This document shows positions 37,468 to 45,748 of a stretch of 64,000 bases of DNA, piece by piece. The stretch covers positions 1-64,000 of the forward strand of contig JAWXUX010000007.1 of assembly GCA_044426045.1 (NCBI GenBank), written 5' to 3'. The notes below the pieces were generated by a model, which saw nothing but the letters and a program-made list of their open reading frames with translations, was not told the DNA's origin and ran no database searches. The position numbers were made by a program, and so were the translations under genes. The number at the start of each line of letters is the position of its first letter. Position 1 is the stretch's first letter. The stretch comes from JAWXUU01 sp044426045 (GTDB lineage Bacteria > Bacillota > Clostridia > Christensenellales > CAMQZB01).

Positions 37468-37978
37468 TATTTTCCTCTTTGTTTTTTTCTTGATTAGATT
37501 TTTCGATTTCTGTCCAAACTTTATCCACAATACCCGCGAATAAATTGTAGAAGACTGTGAAGATTAACGCAAACAAAATTGGTTCACCCGCAAGTGCCAC
37601 CGCATTTTCTTCATACGTAAAAATACTAAGCAAAACTGTGTTGATGCCCTGATATACTAAAAATACAAGAATTACAATTACTATACACTTAAAAATTTCA
37701 GCAAGGGCAAGTCCAACATTAGCAAAAATGCCGCGATCAAAATACTTCTTGTTCTGTATTTTCCCACGGCGTCTTATGTTGAACATGTTGTAAATAATAG
37801 GATGGAAAACAAGCACATTCAGTATGCCGACACCGACACCGAGGAAAAATATCAAATCGAGAGGGTCTGTATATTCCGCGAGCGAAGTTCCCATCGCAAT
37901 GAAGAAATAAGTCGCGCCAACAAACCACCATCTCATGATCGATATTTTAGTCTTATCTGACATATGTTTTTTTTCCAT
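37457..37978 (-). CDS. Small membrane protein A of the uronate cluster, unknown
   Basis: The 173-residue protein has about four membrane helices (near residues 14-34, 38-62, 86-115 and 130-152) and a highly charged C-terminal tail (EIEKSNQEKNKEENNEK). I recognise no family. It lies between the ABC ATPase/small protein B and lyase 2, overlapping the lyase start, so it is translated with the catabolic genes. Position suggests an accessory part of the importer, but nothing in the sequence shows function. Confidence 0.8.
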   Translation of the reverse strand: MEKKHMSDKTKISIMRWWFVGATYFFIAMGTSLAEYTDPLDLIFFLGVGVGILNVLVFHPIIYNMFNIRRRGKIQNKKYFDRGIFANVGLALAEIFKCIVIVILVFLVYQGINTVLLSIFTYEENAVALAGEPILFALIFTVFYNLFAGIVDKVWTEIEKSNQEKNKEENNEK

Positions 37979-37995
37979 CTTATATTATGTTCCTA

Positions 37996-38481
37996 TTAAT
38001 ATAGTTTTTTAGGTTTTTTGAATGCAGTTGCTGCAATTGCAACAAAAGAAATTCCAAAACCAGCCATCATCACATAAAGGAAGTTCAAACCTTTTTGGAC
38101 AACAACTTTTGATGCATCTGTAATAGCTGTTTGTTGAGTCAAACCATATTGGAATTCCCAAACTAGCAAGTATCCACAAATCAAAACAAGAGCAACACTC
38201 AAAAGAGCGATGATAACTTTGCTTTTAACGCCTGGTTCAATACGAATTGAAAATACTGCAGCAATGATACTACACAAAACGAAACAGAACATTTTGAAAC
38301 CAGAGATATTTCTTTCAAGTTTCAAAAGTGCATCGTTATAGATATCTGCATAAACCAAGTTGATAAGCATGATTACAACGATAAACAATTGCGCAAGTTT
38401 AAGCCAAGTGAAATCTTCCATTTTGTATTTAACACCAGCAACAATTTTGTCACCGATTGATTTAATGTTAATTTTTTTCAT
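37996..38481 (-). CDS. Small membrane protein B of the uronate cluster, unknown
   Basis: The 161-residue protein has four predicted helices (about residues 25-45, 62-80, 88-108 and 132-155), a basic N-terminus (MKKINIKSIGDKIVAGVKYK) and basic C-terminus (KKPKKLY). It lies 10 bases after the ABC ATPase gene and 17 before protein A. RBS AGGGGTGA is present. No family recognised. Its size and four-helix plan resemble proteins A, C and D, although the sequences are not clearly alike. Confidence 0.8.
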   Translation of the reverse strand: MKKINIKSIGDKIVAGVKYKMEDFTWLKLAQLFIVVIMLINLVYADIYNDALLKLERNISGFKMFCFVLCSIIAAVFSIRIEPGVKSKVIIALLSVALVLICGYLLVWEFQYGLTQQTAITDASKVVVQKGLNFLYVMMAGFGISFVAIAATAFKKPKKLY

Positions 38482-38491
38482 ATCTTCACCC

Positions 38492-39571
38492 CTATTTCAA
38501 AACGTTTGATGTGCCTGGATCAAAGAAGTGAGTTTCTTCCATTTTGATGTGGAAGTTAACTTTATCTTCAGTGTTGAAGCCTCTTGATTGAACTCTTGAT
38601 TTGAATTCAAGACCATCAATAGTGATATATAGGCAATAATAGTCACCACAATATTCTCTGATATCAACATTTGCTGTGAAAACATTTGTTTTGTCTTCTT
38701 CAGTAGCTGAAACGATAGATTCTGGTCTCACGCCGAAGATGATATCTTGATCAATATATGATTTTGTGATTTCTTTTTGTTTTTCAGTTAGCTCAACAAT
38801 GAAATCTTTTGACACAAATTTACCATCATGAATTTTGCCACGAACGAAGTTCATTTGTGGTGATCCAATAAATCCACCAACGAATACGTTTGCAGGATTT
38901 TGATAGATATCTTGTGGAGATCCAATTTGTTGGATAACGCCATCTTTCAAAACAACAATTCTGTCAGCCATTGTCATCGCTTCAACTTGGTCATGCGTTA
39001 CATAAATTGTAGTGATTGCAAGTTTCTTTTGAAGTTTAACGATTTCTGCTCTTGTTGATGTTCTTAGTTTAGCATCCAAGTTTGAAAGTGGTTCGTCCAT
39101 AAGGAACGCTTCTGGTTCACGAGCAATCGCACGGCCAAGAGCCACACGTTGTTTTTGACCACCAGAAAGTTGTCCTGGGACACGTTTCAAATAATCTGTT
39201 ATGCCAAGGAAATCTGAAGTTTCCATAACTTTGTCATGAATATCAACGTCGTCAGTGTGACGAACGATCATACTCATACCAACGTTATCGTAGTTTGTAA
39301 GGTTACCATAAAGCGCGTAATCTTGGAATACGAATGAGATATCTCTATCTACTGGTGCTTTATTGTTAACTTTTTTATCTGCGATATAAAGGTCACCTGC
39401 TGAAATTTCTTCAAGCCCAGCAAGCATTCTCAAGATTGTAGATTTTCCACAACCTGATGGTCCAACGAATACAATGAATTCGCCATCTTCTATTTCAAGA
39501 TTGAAATCGAAAACTGCTTGAACATTGCCTGGATAAATCTTGTCAATATGTTCAAATCTTATTGCTCCCAT
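38492..39571 (-). CDS. ABC transporter ATPase, MsmK/UgpC/AlgS type
   Basis: The 359-residue ATPase powers the sugar importer. Walker A GPSGCGKST, Q-loop FVFQDYALYGNLT, signature LSGGQKQRVALGRA, Walker B FLMDEPLSNLD and H-loop VTHDQVEAMT are intact, and a TOBE regulatory domain (FGVRPESI, C-terminal beta strands) follows. LplABC-type importers often share a distant MsmX ATPase; here a dedicated one is encoded within the cluster, as in the Sphingomonas alginate importer AlgS-AlgM1M2. It overlaps small protein C by one base. Confidence 0.95.
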   Translation of the reverse strand: MGAIRFEHIDKIYPGNVQAVFDFNLEIEDGEFIVFVGPSGCGKSTILRMLAGLEEISAGDLYIADKKVNNKAPVDRDISFVFQDYALYGNLTNYDNVGMSMIVRHTDDVDIHDKVMETSDFLGITDYLKRVPGQLSGGQKQRVALGRAIAREPEAFLMDEPLSNLDAKLRTSTRAEIVKLQKKLAITTIYVTHDQVEAMTMADRIVVLKDGVIQQIGSPQDIYQNPANVFVGGFIGSPQMNFVRGKIHDGKFVSKDFIVELTEKQKEITKSYIDQDIIFGVRPESIVSATEEDKTNVFTANVDIREYCGDYYCLYITIDGLEFKSRVQSRGFNTEDKVNFHIKMEETHFFDPGTSNVLK

Positions 39572-40035
39572 TATTCAACCCTCTCTTTCGATTTAATAAG
39601 TTTTGTTCTGTCAGCTATTCTTTTGTAGCTTATAACGCTTGCAACGAAAAGTAACACTGCTGTCACAATGATCATTGCATAAATTGATGTTAGTTTTCCT
39701 GTTGGTTGCAAGATAACTGGAACAACAAAAAGTGCTCTCACTACCATATAAATACCAAAACCAGTTGCAGCTTTTGTCCAGCCAATACTGTAGATATTCA
39801 CACGAACCGCTGTTGTGAACAATACGAATAGTACTGCAATGTTAAACATTGTTATAGCACCCATCATATAGTTTGTAGCAATATTACCAAGAATAACGAT
39901 TGTGTAGATCAATTCACTTAGAATTGAAAACAAAATCATTGAATATGGCAATTTGTTATTTTTGAAAAGTGAAACTTCAACAAGTTTATCTTTTCTTTCA
40001 GCTGGGTTATAATTTGCTTTCATTTTTTGTTTCAT
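39571..40035 (-). CDS. Small membrane protein C of the uronate cluster, unknown
   Basis: The 154-residue protein has four predicted helices (about residues 31-50, 58-78, 88-108 and 118-137) and charged ends (NPAERKDKLVEVSLFKNNK; KRIADRTKLIKSKERVE). Its stop overlaps the ABC ATPase start by one base, so translation is coupled with the ATPase. No family recognised. The coupling makes it a candidate partner of the ATPase or transporter. Confidence 0.8.
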   Translation of the reverse strand: MKQKMKANYNPAERKDKLVEVSLFKNNKLPYSMILFSILSELIYTIVILGNIATNYMMGAITMFNIAVLFVLFTTAVRVNIYSIGWTKAATGFGIYMVVRALFVVPVILQPTGKLTSIYAMIIVTAVLLFVASVISYKRIADRTKLIKSKERVE

Positions 40036-40052
40036 GCTAATCCCCCCACTTC

Positions 40053-40607
40053 TTACGCTTCTACTTCAGCTTGTTTCGCTAGCTTCAAGAAACCAAAATG
40101 GTTCTTAGCCATGATAAAGCCTAGAAGTGCTGTTGATATAATTTGCAATGCATATACTACCCAACCAACATAGAATGCTGTGTATTTTCTGATATGAGCC
40201 GTACCACCTTCATCGTCTACCCATGAAGTGTCAAGGCCATCATAAACATTGTACAAGCTTGTCACTTGCAACAAATTGTAGATTGCACTACCAATGAGAA
40301 CTGCAAACAATACGCACAAAACAATCAATGCGAATTTATCAGCAACTTTCGTTCTAACTTCCATCAACATTGCGAAAACAGCAGTTAAAATAGCCACAAC
40401 ACCAAACTTAAAGAAAATTTGGTTAGCTGGTTGCATCATATCATCATGGAAATCAGCCACAAGCTTGTTTTCAGTGTATCTGTTACCGACAAGACCGAAC
40501 AAATCTTGGTAGTCTGTCATGAAATATAAAGAAAATACAAATACGAGCAAAGATATTGCCGCAAACAAAAAGAACGCATTCCTTTGTTTTTTCATATTAT
40601 TTTGCAT
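40053..40607 (-). CDS. Small membrane protein D of the uronate cluster, unknown
   Basis: The 184-residue protein has four predicted helices (about residues 10-30, 65-82, 90-112 and 145-166). Extracytoplasmic loops of about 30 residues follow helix 1 and helix 3 (the second includes DGLDTSWVDDEGGTAHIRK). The start follows AAGGAG. It is the first gene behind the solute-binding protein and the stem-loop at 40645. No family recognised. Confidence 0.8.
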   Translation of the reverse strand: MQNNMKKQRNAFFLFAAISLLVFVFSLYFMTDYQDLFGLVGNRYTENKLVADFHDDMMQPANQIFFKFGVVAILTAVFAMLMEVRTKVADKFALIVLCVLFAVLIGSAIYNLLQVTSLYNVYDGLDTSWVDDEGGTAHIRKYTAFYVGWVVYALQIISTALLGFIMAKNHFGFLKLAKQAEVEA

Positions 40608-40644
40608 TTTATTCTCCTTTTACCTAGTAATTTCTTATTTATTT

Positions 40645-40667
40645 GGAAGGGGAACAAGTCCCCTTCC
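40645..40667 (-). promoter_or_regulatory. Stem-loop behind the solute-binding protein gene
   Basis: GGAAGGGG and CCCCTTCC form a perfect 8-bp stem with a seven-base loop, 37 bases past the binding-protein stop. No T-run follows on the minus strand, so it is not a full terminator. Such hairpins commonly stabilise the upstream mRNA so that the binding protein is made in excess. Confidence 0.65.
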
Positions 40668-40703
40668 TCAATAAAATTTCTCTTGTTTTAATATTTTTAA
40701 ATA

Positions 40704-42737
40704 TTAGTTACCTGACATTGCTGCATATGCATCTTGGTATGTTGAAACATAAATTTCAAGACCAGCGTCAAGGTACAATTGATAGAATTCATCGAAAGTT
40801 GTTGCAACTACTGTACCAGTTGGAGCATTTCCAAGAGTGTAGTATTGGATGATGTTGAAGATGTATTCGCCAACTTCATCAGTTTCGATAGTTGTGTTTT
40901 CCAAAGCTTCTGTTTGACGAGTTGTCATAGAGAATGCTGGTGGTTGCATTTTAGAGTAGTATTCACTACCGTTTGAGTTATCAGTTTCGTCACCGGCATA
41001 TGAAGAATATACCATGTTAGAATTGTTTACGATTTCCCAAGATGCGAAACCTTGTGCACCAGTTGTTTGATATTCCATACCGATTTCTTTAACGAAACCT
41101 ACTGCCATGATTGCACCAACATAGTCACGAAGGAATGTTGAAGCATCACCTGAAGTGAATGTGTTTGCAGCTTCCCAAGTCCAATCAGAAAGAAGTGGGT
41201 ATTCAACGCCGTCTGGTCCGATGTAGTATTCACCTTCAACGATATCCATTGGAAGACCGTAGTTAGCGATGTCTGAACCTTCTTCGCTGAAGAAGAAGTC
41301 GAACAATTCAAGTGCTGCATCTTGTTCTGCTTCAGTTGCTGAAGAAGAGATTGACCAACCATCTGGTTTGATAGCACGAGTATTTTCGTTGTAGTATTGC
41401 CATGTTCCGTTGATTTCAGCAACTGGACACATAACAACTGTTACGCCTTCGTTCAATGATTCACTTGTTGTTGAAGAGATCCAGTCATAAGTCATGAAAC
41501 CGAATGATGGGTTATCAGAGTCGTCAGAACCGTAAAGTGTAGTTCTGTATACAGCTGAGTTAGATTCATCATAAGTATCTGAATAGAATAGACCTTCAGC
41601 CCACATTTCAGAAAGTTTTAGAAGACCGTTGTAGAATTCTTCTTGAGTGTATGTGTAGTAGATTTCGCCGTTTTCGTCGAAGCACCACAATGCTGAGTAT
41701 GAGTCAGAACCGTTAACTTTAACACCGTCATAGTAAGTGATAAGTTTCAAAGTATCTTCTCTGTATTTTGAGTATCTTGTGAAGAATGGCCATACTTCTG
41801 AAGCTGCGCCATCAGTCAAAAGAGTTGGGTTTGCTTTAACAACACGAAGAAGAGCTACTAGTTCGTCGATATCGTATGCTGCACTTGTACCAAGGTAAAG
41901 TTCAGATGGATCATCGTATTGTGGGTAGTTTCTTTCGATATATGATACCAATGCAGTAGCAAGAGTTTCACCATTTGCAACGTCAAGCGCGTTCATGATG
42001 TCGATGATGCTTTCATCAGTTTCTTTAGTGATATAAACGCCTTCAGATGGGTTTACAGTTCCGCCGTATTCACCAGTTCTAGCATTGTCGCCAGTGTAGA
42101 ATGCAGTGTAGTACAAAGTCATTTCAGTTGCAGTGTCATAAGTTGTTGTATCAACATCGTCAAGCAATGTAGTGATCCATTCATAACGTGCAACGTAATG
42201 TCTAGCTGAGTTACCGATTTCTGCAGTGTATGGTACGTGGTAGATTTCACCATCGTATGCAGTGATTGCAGATTCAACGTCTGGGTTTGCAGCAAGGAAT
42301 GCAGCGAAGTTAGGCATTTTGCCTGCATCGATTGCATCAGACAAGCTGATGAAGTATCCAGCAGCACCATAGTTGATAAGGTCTGTTGCGATTGAGTTAC
42401 CACCGTATACAGTTGCGTCTGTGAAACCAGTTGTTGAAGCAGTTGCGATCATATCGTCTGCATCAGCATCTTGAGTTGTCACGTCGACAAATTCGTAACC
42501 GAAGTATTCTGCAAGATATGACCATACTGGTTTCAACATACCTTGTGTGATAACAGTGCCGTCTGACAATGTCATTGGGCTAGTTTGGTTGTATGTCATA
42601 GTTCTTGATGAGTTACCGAAACCTACGCTGAATTTAACTGTTACAGTTTCTTCAGTAGTTGAACTGCTTCCGCAGCCGGCAAAGCAAGAAAGAACGAGAC
42701 AAAGTACCAATAGCAAAGCTAATTTTTTTCTCATCAT
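40704..42737 (-). CDS. Extracellular solute-binding lipoprotein (LplA/AlgQ type)
   Basis: The 677-residue lipoprotein starts with a signal peptide and lipobox (LALLLVLCLVLSCFAGC), so it is lipid-anchored at Cys21 outside the membrane. It is large for the family, which suits oligosaccharide ligands. Two lobes are suggested by VDVTTQDADADDMIATAST near the N-terminus and GFMTYDWISSTTSESLNEG in the middle, with the Tyr- and Trp-rich C-terminal half typical of LplA-like proteins. RBS AAGGAG. Ligand inferred from the cluster: oligo-uronides. A MITE-like element separates it from the permease genes upstream. Confidence 0.92.
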   Translation of the reverse strand: MMRKKLALLLVLCLVLSCFAGCGSSSTTEETVTVKFSVGFGNSSRTMTYNQTSPMTLSDGTVITQGMLKPVWSYLAEYFGYEFVDVTTQDADADDMIATASTTGFTDATVYGGNSIATDLINYGAAGYFISLSDAIDAGKMPNFAAFLAANPDVESAITAYDGEIYHVPYTAEIGNSARHYVARYEWITTLLDDVDTTTYDTATEMTLYYTAFYTGDNARTGEYGGTVNPSEGVYITKETDESIIDIMNALDVANGETLATALVSYIERNYPQYDDPSELYLGTSAAYDIDELVALLRVVKANPTLLTDGAASEVWPFFTRYSKYREDTLKLITYYDGVKVNGSDSYSALWCFDENGEIYYTYTQEEFYNGLLKLSEMWAEGLFYSDTYDESNSAVYRTTLYGSDDSDNPSFGFMTYDWISSTTSESLNEGVTVVMCPVAEINGTWQYYNENTRAIKPDGWSISSSATEAEQDAALELFDFFFSEEGSDIANYGLPMDIVEGEYYIGPDGVEYPLLSDWTWEAANTFTSGDASTFLRDYVGAIMAVGFVKEIGMEYQTTGAQGFASWEIVNNSNMVYSSYAGDETDNSNGSEYYSKMQPPAFSMTTRQTEALENTTIETDEVGEYIFNIIQYYTLGNAPTGTVVATTFDEFYQLYLDAGLEIYVSTYQDAYAAMSGN

Positions 42738-42767
42738 TTTTCTCCTTTTGATAGATATAATAATTTT

Positions 42768-42927
42768 GGGTGCATCTGAAAAATATTAATGCAAAGATTA
42801 GTTTCAAAAATTGAGTGTATTTTTTGCAATGTTTCGAAAAAATACTGGTTGTATTTTGAGAAATCTTGCAGAAAATCAAGCCAATTTTGGGAATTAAGAT
42901 TTGCGTTTATATTTTTTTGAGGTGCCC
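42768..42927. mobile_element. MITE-like element, copy 1
   Basis: The 160-bp AT-rich element has imperfect terminal inverted repeats of about 28 bases (left GGGTGCATCTGAAAAATATT, right, inverted, GGGCACCTCAAAAAAATAT). Its interior matches the inverted copy 2 at 47963-48143: TTTTTTGCAAT(G/A)TTTCGAA, TTGCAGAAAATCAAGCC and GGGAATTAAGATTTGCG are shared. It codes for nothing and sits in the ABC importer operon between the second permease and the binding protein. Confidence 0.75.
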
Positions 42928-42932
42928 TATCT

Positions 42933-43802
42933 TTATCCTTTAACGCCACCCATGTTAACACCTTTTGCAAAGTATTTTTGGATGAACGGATAAATCACTA
43001 GAATTGGGATGATTGAACATATGATAATCGCATATGCCAAACTGTCCGCTGAATACGCAAGTACAACTGAAGATTCTTCATAAATCTTTTGATAGTTTTC
43101 AATCAATTGTCTTAGGTATACTTGAAGGTTTTGGTCATAGGCATCAGCAAGCAACATTCTTGACCAGTAGTATCCATTCCATCTTGATACTGCGTAGAAC
43201 AAAGTTACAGTTGCGATTGACGCTTTTGACATTGGAACGTAGATTTTAGCAAACAATTGGAATTCGTTTGCACCATCAACGATTGCTGCTTCTTCCATTT
43301 CTTTCGGAATACTTGAGAAATAGTTACGAAGCAAGATAATGTTGTATGCTTGAATACCGAAGGCAAGAACGATTCCCCATCTGCCATTGACACCCATAGA
43401 TGTGTAGTTGATGTAGAGTGGGATCATACCAGCTGTGAACCACATTGTGAACACAAGAAGGAAGTTGAACTGTCTTCTGAACATTAGCTTAGATTTTTGA
43501 AGTGCATATGCACCCATAAGTGAAATTGCCATACTGTAAGCAGTACCAGACAATGTATAGAACAAAGTGTTTGCGTAAGTGATCCAGAACGCTTTATCCA
43601 TAAGAACGATTTCATACGCTTGGTATGTCACGTCAACTGGCCACAAGATAACTTGACCTGTTTCGTATGCTAGTTTACCTGAAATAGATACGCTGAATGC
43701 GTAGATAATTGGGTAAAGGGCACATAGCGAGAACAAAATAACAAGAGAGTATGCCAAAATTTTAAATATGATTTCTGATTTATTAAGTCTATTCATTTTC
43801 AA
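42933..43802 (-). CDS. Sugar ABC transporter permease, LplC/YtcP type
   Basis: The 289-residue permease has six membrane helices and the cytoplasmic EAA loop EMEEAAIVDGANEFQLFAKI that docks on the ATPase. It ends with the typical GVNMGGVKG. With its partner at 43815-44780 it forms the channel of the importer. The ATG follows 12 bases after the partner's stop. Confidence 0.95.
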   Translation of the reverse strand: MKMNRLNKSEIIFKILAYSLVILFSLCALYPIIYAFSVSISGKLAYETGQVILWPVDVTYQAYEIVLMDKAFWITYANTLFYTLSGTAYSMAISLMGAYALQKSKLMFRRQFNFLLVFTMWFTAGMIPLYINYTSMGVNGRWGIVLAFGIQAYNIILLRNYFSSIPKEMEEAAIVDGANEFQLFAKIYVPMSKASIATVTLFYAVSRWNGYYWSRMLLADAYDQNLQVYLRQLIENYQKIYEESSVVLAYSADSLAYAIIICSIIPILVIYPFIQKYFAKGVNMGGVKG

Positions 43803-43814
43803 CCACTCCTCTTC

Positions 43815-44780
43815 TTACCACAATGATGTTTTAGAAATACTTCTACTGATTGTGTTAGCTGCAATAACAAGCGCAAAGGCTATCATTGAGTTGAACAGTG
43901 ATGCCGCGGCACCCAATCCGTAGTTACCATAGATGATACCGATACGTTGTTCAAATGTTGACAAAACGTCGGCAGTCACGAATGTACTTGTATCATAAAG
44001 CAAAAGAACACGTTCGTAACCAATTGTTAGCATGTTACCAATTCTCATGATGATCATGATGATTAGCGTTGGAGCCATACCAGGGATTGTTACGTATTTG
44101 ATTTCTTGCATTTTGTTACCACCATCAACACGAAGTGCTTCGTAAAGTGCTGGTGAAATACCCATGATTGCAGCGAAGTATACGATTGAACTGTAACCAG
44201 ATTCTTTCCAAATACCTGTGATTACATATATTGGGCGGAAGTAGTTAGATGATTTTATGATTGATGTTCCAACTGGAACAATTCCTGTGTCATACAAAAG
44301 TTGTGCAACCACACCTGTTGATTGAGCGCCGGAATAAACCAACATCAGTACGATACCTGTTATTGATACTTCTGAAAGGAAGTGAGGTAGGTATGTGATT
44401 GTTTGTGTGATTTTTCTCACAAAGCCTGAGCCGATTTCACTGAAGAACAAAGCGAGGATGATTGGTATTGGGAAACCAAACACCAACGAATACGCACTGA
44501 TAACAAAAGTGTTACGGAACGCCTGCCAGAAAGCAACTTTGTTTACACCATTAACTAGGTTAGCAAAGTTTGCAAATCCTCTGAATTCACTTGCCCACAT
44601 ACCAATTGAAGAGTCAAAACGCTTGAATGCGATTATCAACCCGCCCATTGGTTTGTATGCCCAAATAGCCATCCAGACGATAAGTGGTAATAAAAGAACG
44701 TACAAACGCCAGTCTTTAAGAACTGCTTTGACGATCGTTTTAAATTTTCCATTTCTCATTTCTACATTTGTGTTTTGCAT
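43815..44780 (-). CDS. Sugar ABC transporter permease, LplB/YteP type
   Basis: The 321-residue permease has six helices, a long N-terminal cytoplasmic part, the motif KPMGGLIIAFKRFD after helix 1 and the EAA loop YEALRVDGGNKMQEIKYVTI. The ATG at 44780 is chosen because it follows the upstream stop by one base (TGAAATG) and has GAGG at 6 bases; an earlier in-frame ATG at 44795 lacks an RBS. It pairs with the LplC-type permease. Confidence 0.94.
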   Translation of the reverse strand: MQNTNVEMRNGKFKTIVKAVLKDWRLYVLLLPLIVWMAIWAYKPMGGLIIAFKRFDSSIGMWASEFRGFANFANLVNGVNKVAFWQAFRNTFVISAYSLVFGFPIPIILALFFSEIGSGFVRKITQTITYLPHFLSEVSITGIVLMLVYSGAQSTGVVAQLLYDTGIVPVGTSIIKSSNYFRPIYVITGIWKESGYSSIVYFAAIMGISPALYEALRVDGGNKMQEIKYVTIPGMAPTLIIMIIMRIGNMLTIGYERVLLLYDTSTFVTADVLSTFEQRIGIIYGNYGLGAAASLFNSMIAFALVIAANTISRSISKTSLW

Positions 44781-44781
44781 T

Positions 44782-45321
44782 TCAAACCTCATCATTTACT
44801 AAGTCATATTTTTCCATATCCACAACCAATCCATTGACTGCCCTCAAAAGGAAGACTGCCAAAATATCAATTGTAATTATAAATAAAGTAGAAGCCAGAT
44901 AATCTATTGCTCCTGTATAAGCTCCTTCGATTATAAAAATCGCAATCCCCTTACCTATACAAAGGGAAAGATGTGAAGCTATCAGAAAACCAAGATATTT
45001 AAGCTTTCCTTTAATTATCAAGTTTCTGTCGCGTTTCCAATATATAAAGAATGGAAGTGCGAAAAACATTCCTGCACCAACTTCATAAATCACAAAATTG
45101 ATAAAAGACATATCAGTTGTGAAATAAAGCAAGCAGTTTGATATCAAAAGCGATATCGCACCGTATCTCCCCCAACGCATGAGAACAACGAATAGCACCA
45201 CCCATTTTAATGTGTAAAAATAAGGCGTGTCCATCGAATTCCCAAATTTGACACTGAGAAAGTTAGCAACTGTTGCAAGAACGGCAAAAATGAATATATC
45301 TATATTTCGAAATTGTTTCAT
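44782..45321 (-). CDS. Small membrane protein E, first gene of the importer operon, unknown
   Basis: The 179-residue protein has five or six predicted helices and the overall size of an ECF-type S component (IDIFIFAVLATVANFLSVKF at the N-terminus, RYGAISLLISNCLLYF in the middle), but no diagnostic motif. It is the first gene behind the operon promoter and is joined to the permease gene by TGAAATG. Family not recognised; an S-component-like fold is a low-confidence guess. Confidence 0.75.
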   Translation of the reverse strand: MKQFRNIDIFIFAVLATVANFLSVKFGNSMDTPYFYTLKWVVLFVVLMRWGRYGAISLLISNCLLYFTTDMSFINFVIYEVGAGMFFALPFFIYWKRDRNLIIKGKLKYLGFLIASHLSLCIGKGIAIFIIEGAYTGAIDYLASTLFIITIDILAVFLLRAVNGLVVDMEKYDLVNDEV

Positions 45322-45574
45322 TTTTATTCCTTTGTTGATTTTCCGAAAATCGAATACCCGCCACCCAAATACCCATCGCCCTTAGGGTGTATAATTCCCC
45401 AAAGATTGCCTCTTGGGGGATATATATTTGATTTTTGTTATGTATCAACAATATTAAATTTAGTATTTACCTATTCAGTACAATTTTCTGCCAATTTGTG
45501 TCGCAAAATTCTACATGGTGTTTTTTGACATATTGGCGTTTTTGAAATTCATATATATGAATAAGATTTATATC
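45322..45574 (-). promoter_or_regulatory. Long 5' leader of the uronate importer operon
   Basis: From the predicted start near 45574 to the first gene there are about 250 bases of leader. Most is AT-rich, but 45345-45415 is a GC-richer patch with CCCCCAAGAGG/CTTTGGGG able to form a hairpin. No known riboswitch is recognised. One minus-strand frame reads about 36 codons without an ATG (ending GYLGGGYSIFGKSTKE and a stop just before gene E), which could be a remnant. Confidence 0.4.
45547..45562. promoter_or_regulatory. Candidate operator of the uronate operon
   Basis: ATTCATATATATGAAT is a perfect 16-base palindrome lying about 12-27 bases downstream of the predicted transcription start, a good place for repression. 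IclR-family regulators bind such short palindromes and the IclR gene lies just upstream. The assignment to that regulator is inferred. Confidence 0.5.
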
Positions 45575-45580
45575 TATTCT

Positions 45581-45609
45581 ATTTTAGCATATCGTTTTAA
45601 TCTTGTCAA
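45581..45609 (-). promoter_or_regulatory. Promoter of the uronate importer operon
   Basis: TTGACA (45609-45604) and TAAAAT (45586-45581) with exactly 17 bases between, on the minus strand, between the IclR gene and gene E. Confidence 0.85.
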
Positions 45610-45748
45610 TAGCAATTGCAAAAAAAATTATATTTTTTGTATACTTTTTATGTACATTTTGCATTTAATTTTCCCAAAAGTACCATGGCCGAAAATTATA
45701 CATTTTTTTGATATGCGGTATGTACATTTATCGATACTTTTTATGTGG

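Noticed and set aside
45263..45451. A 62-residue minus-strand frame overlapping gene E
   Set aside because: It has no RBS, overlaps the start of gene E in another frame, and its conserved-looking part comes from the GC-rich leader patch. It is more likely leader RNA or a remnant.
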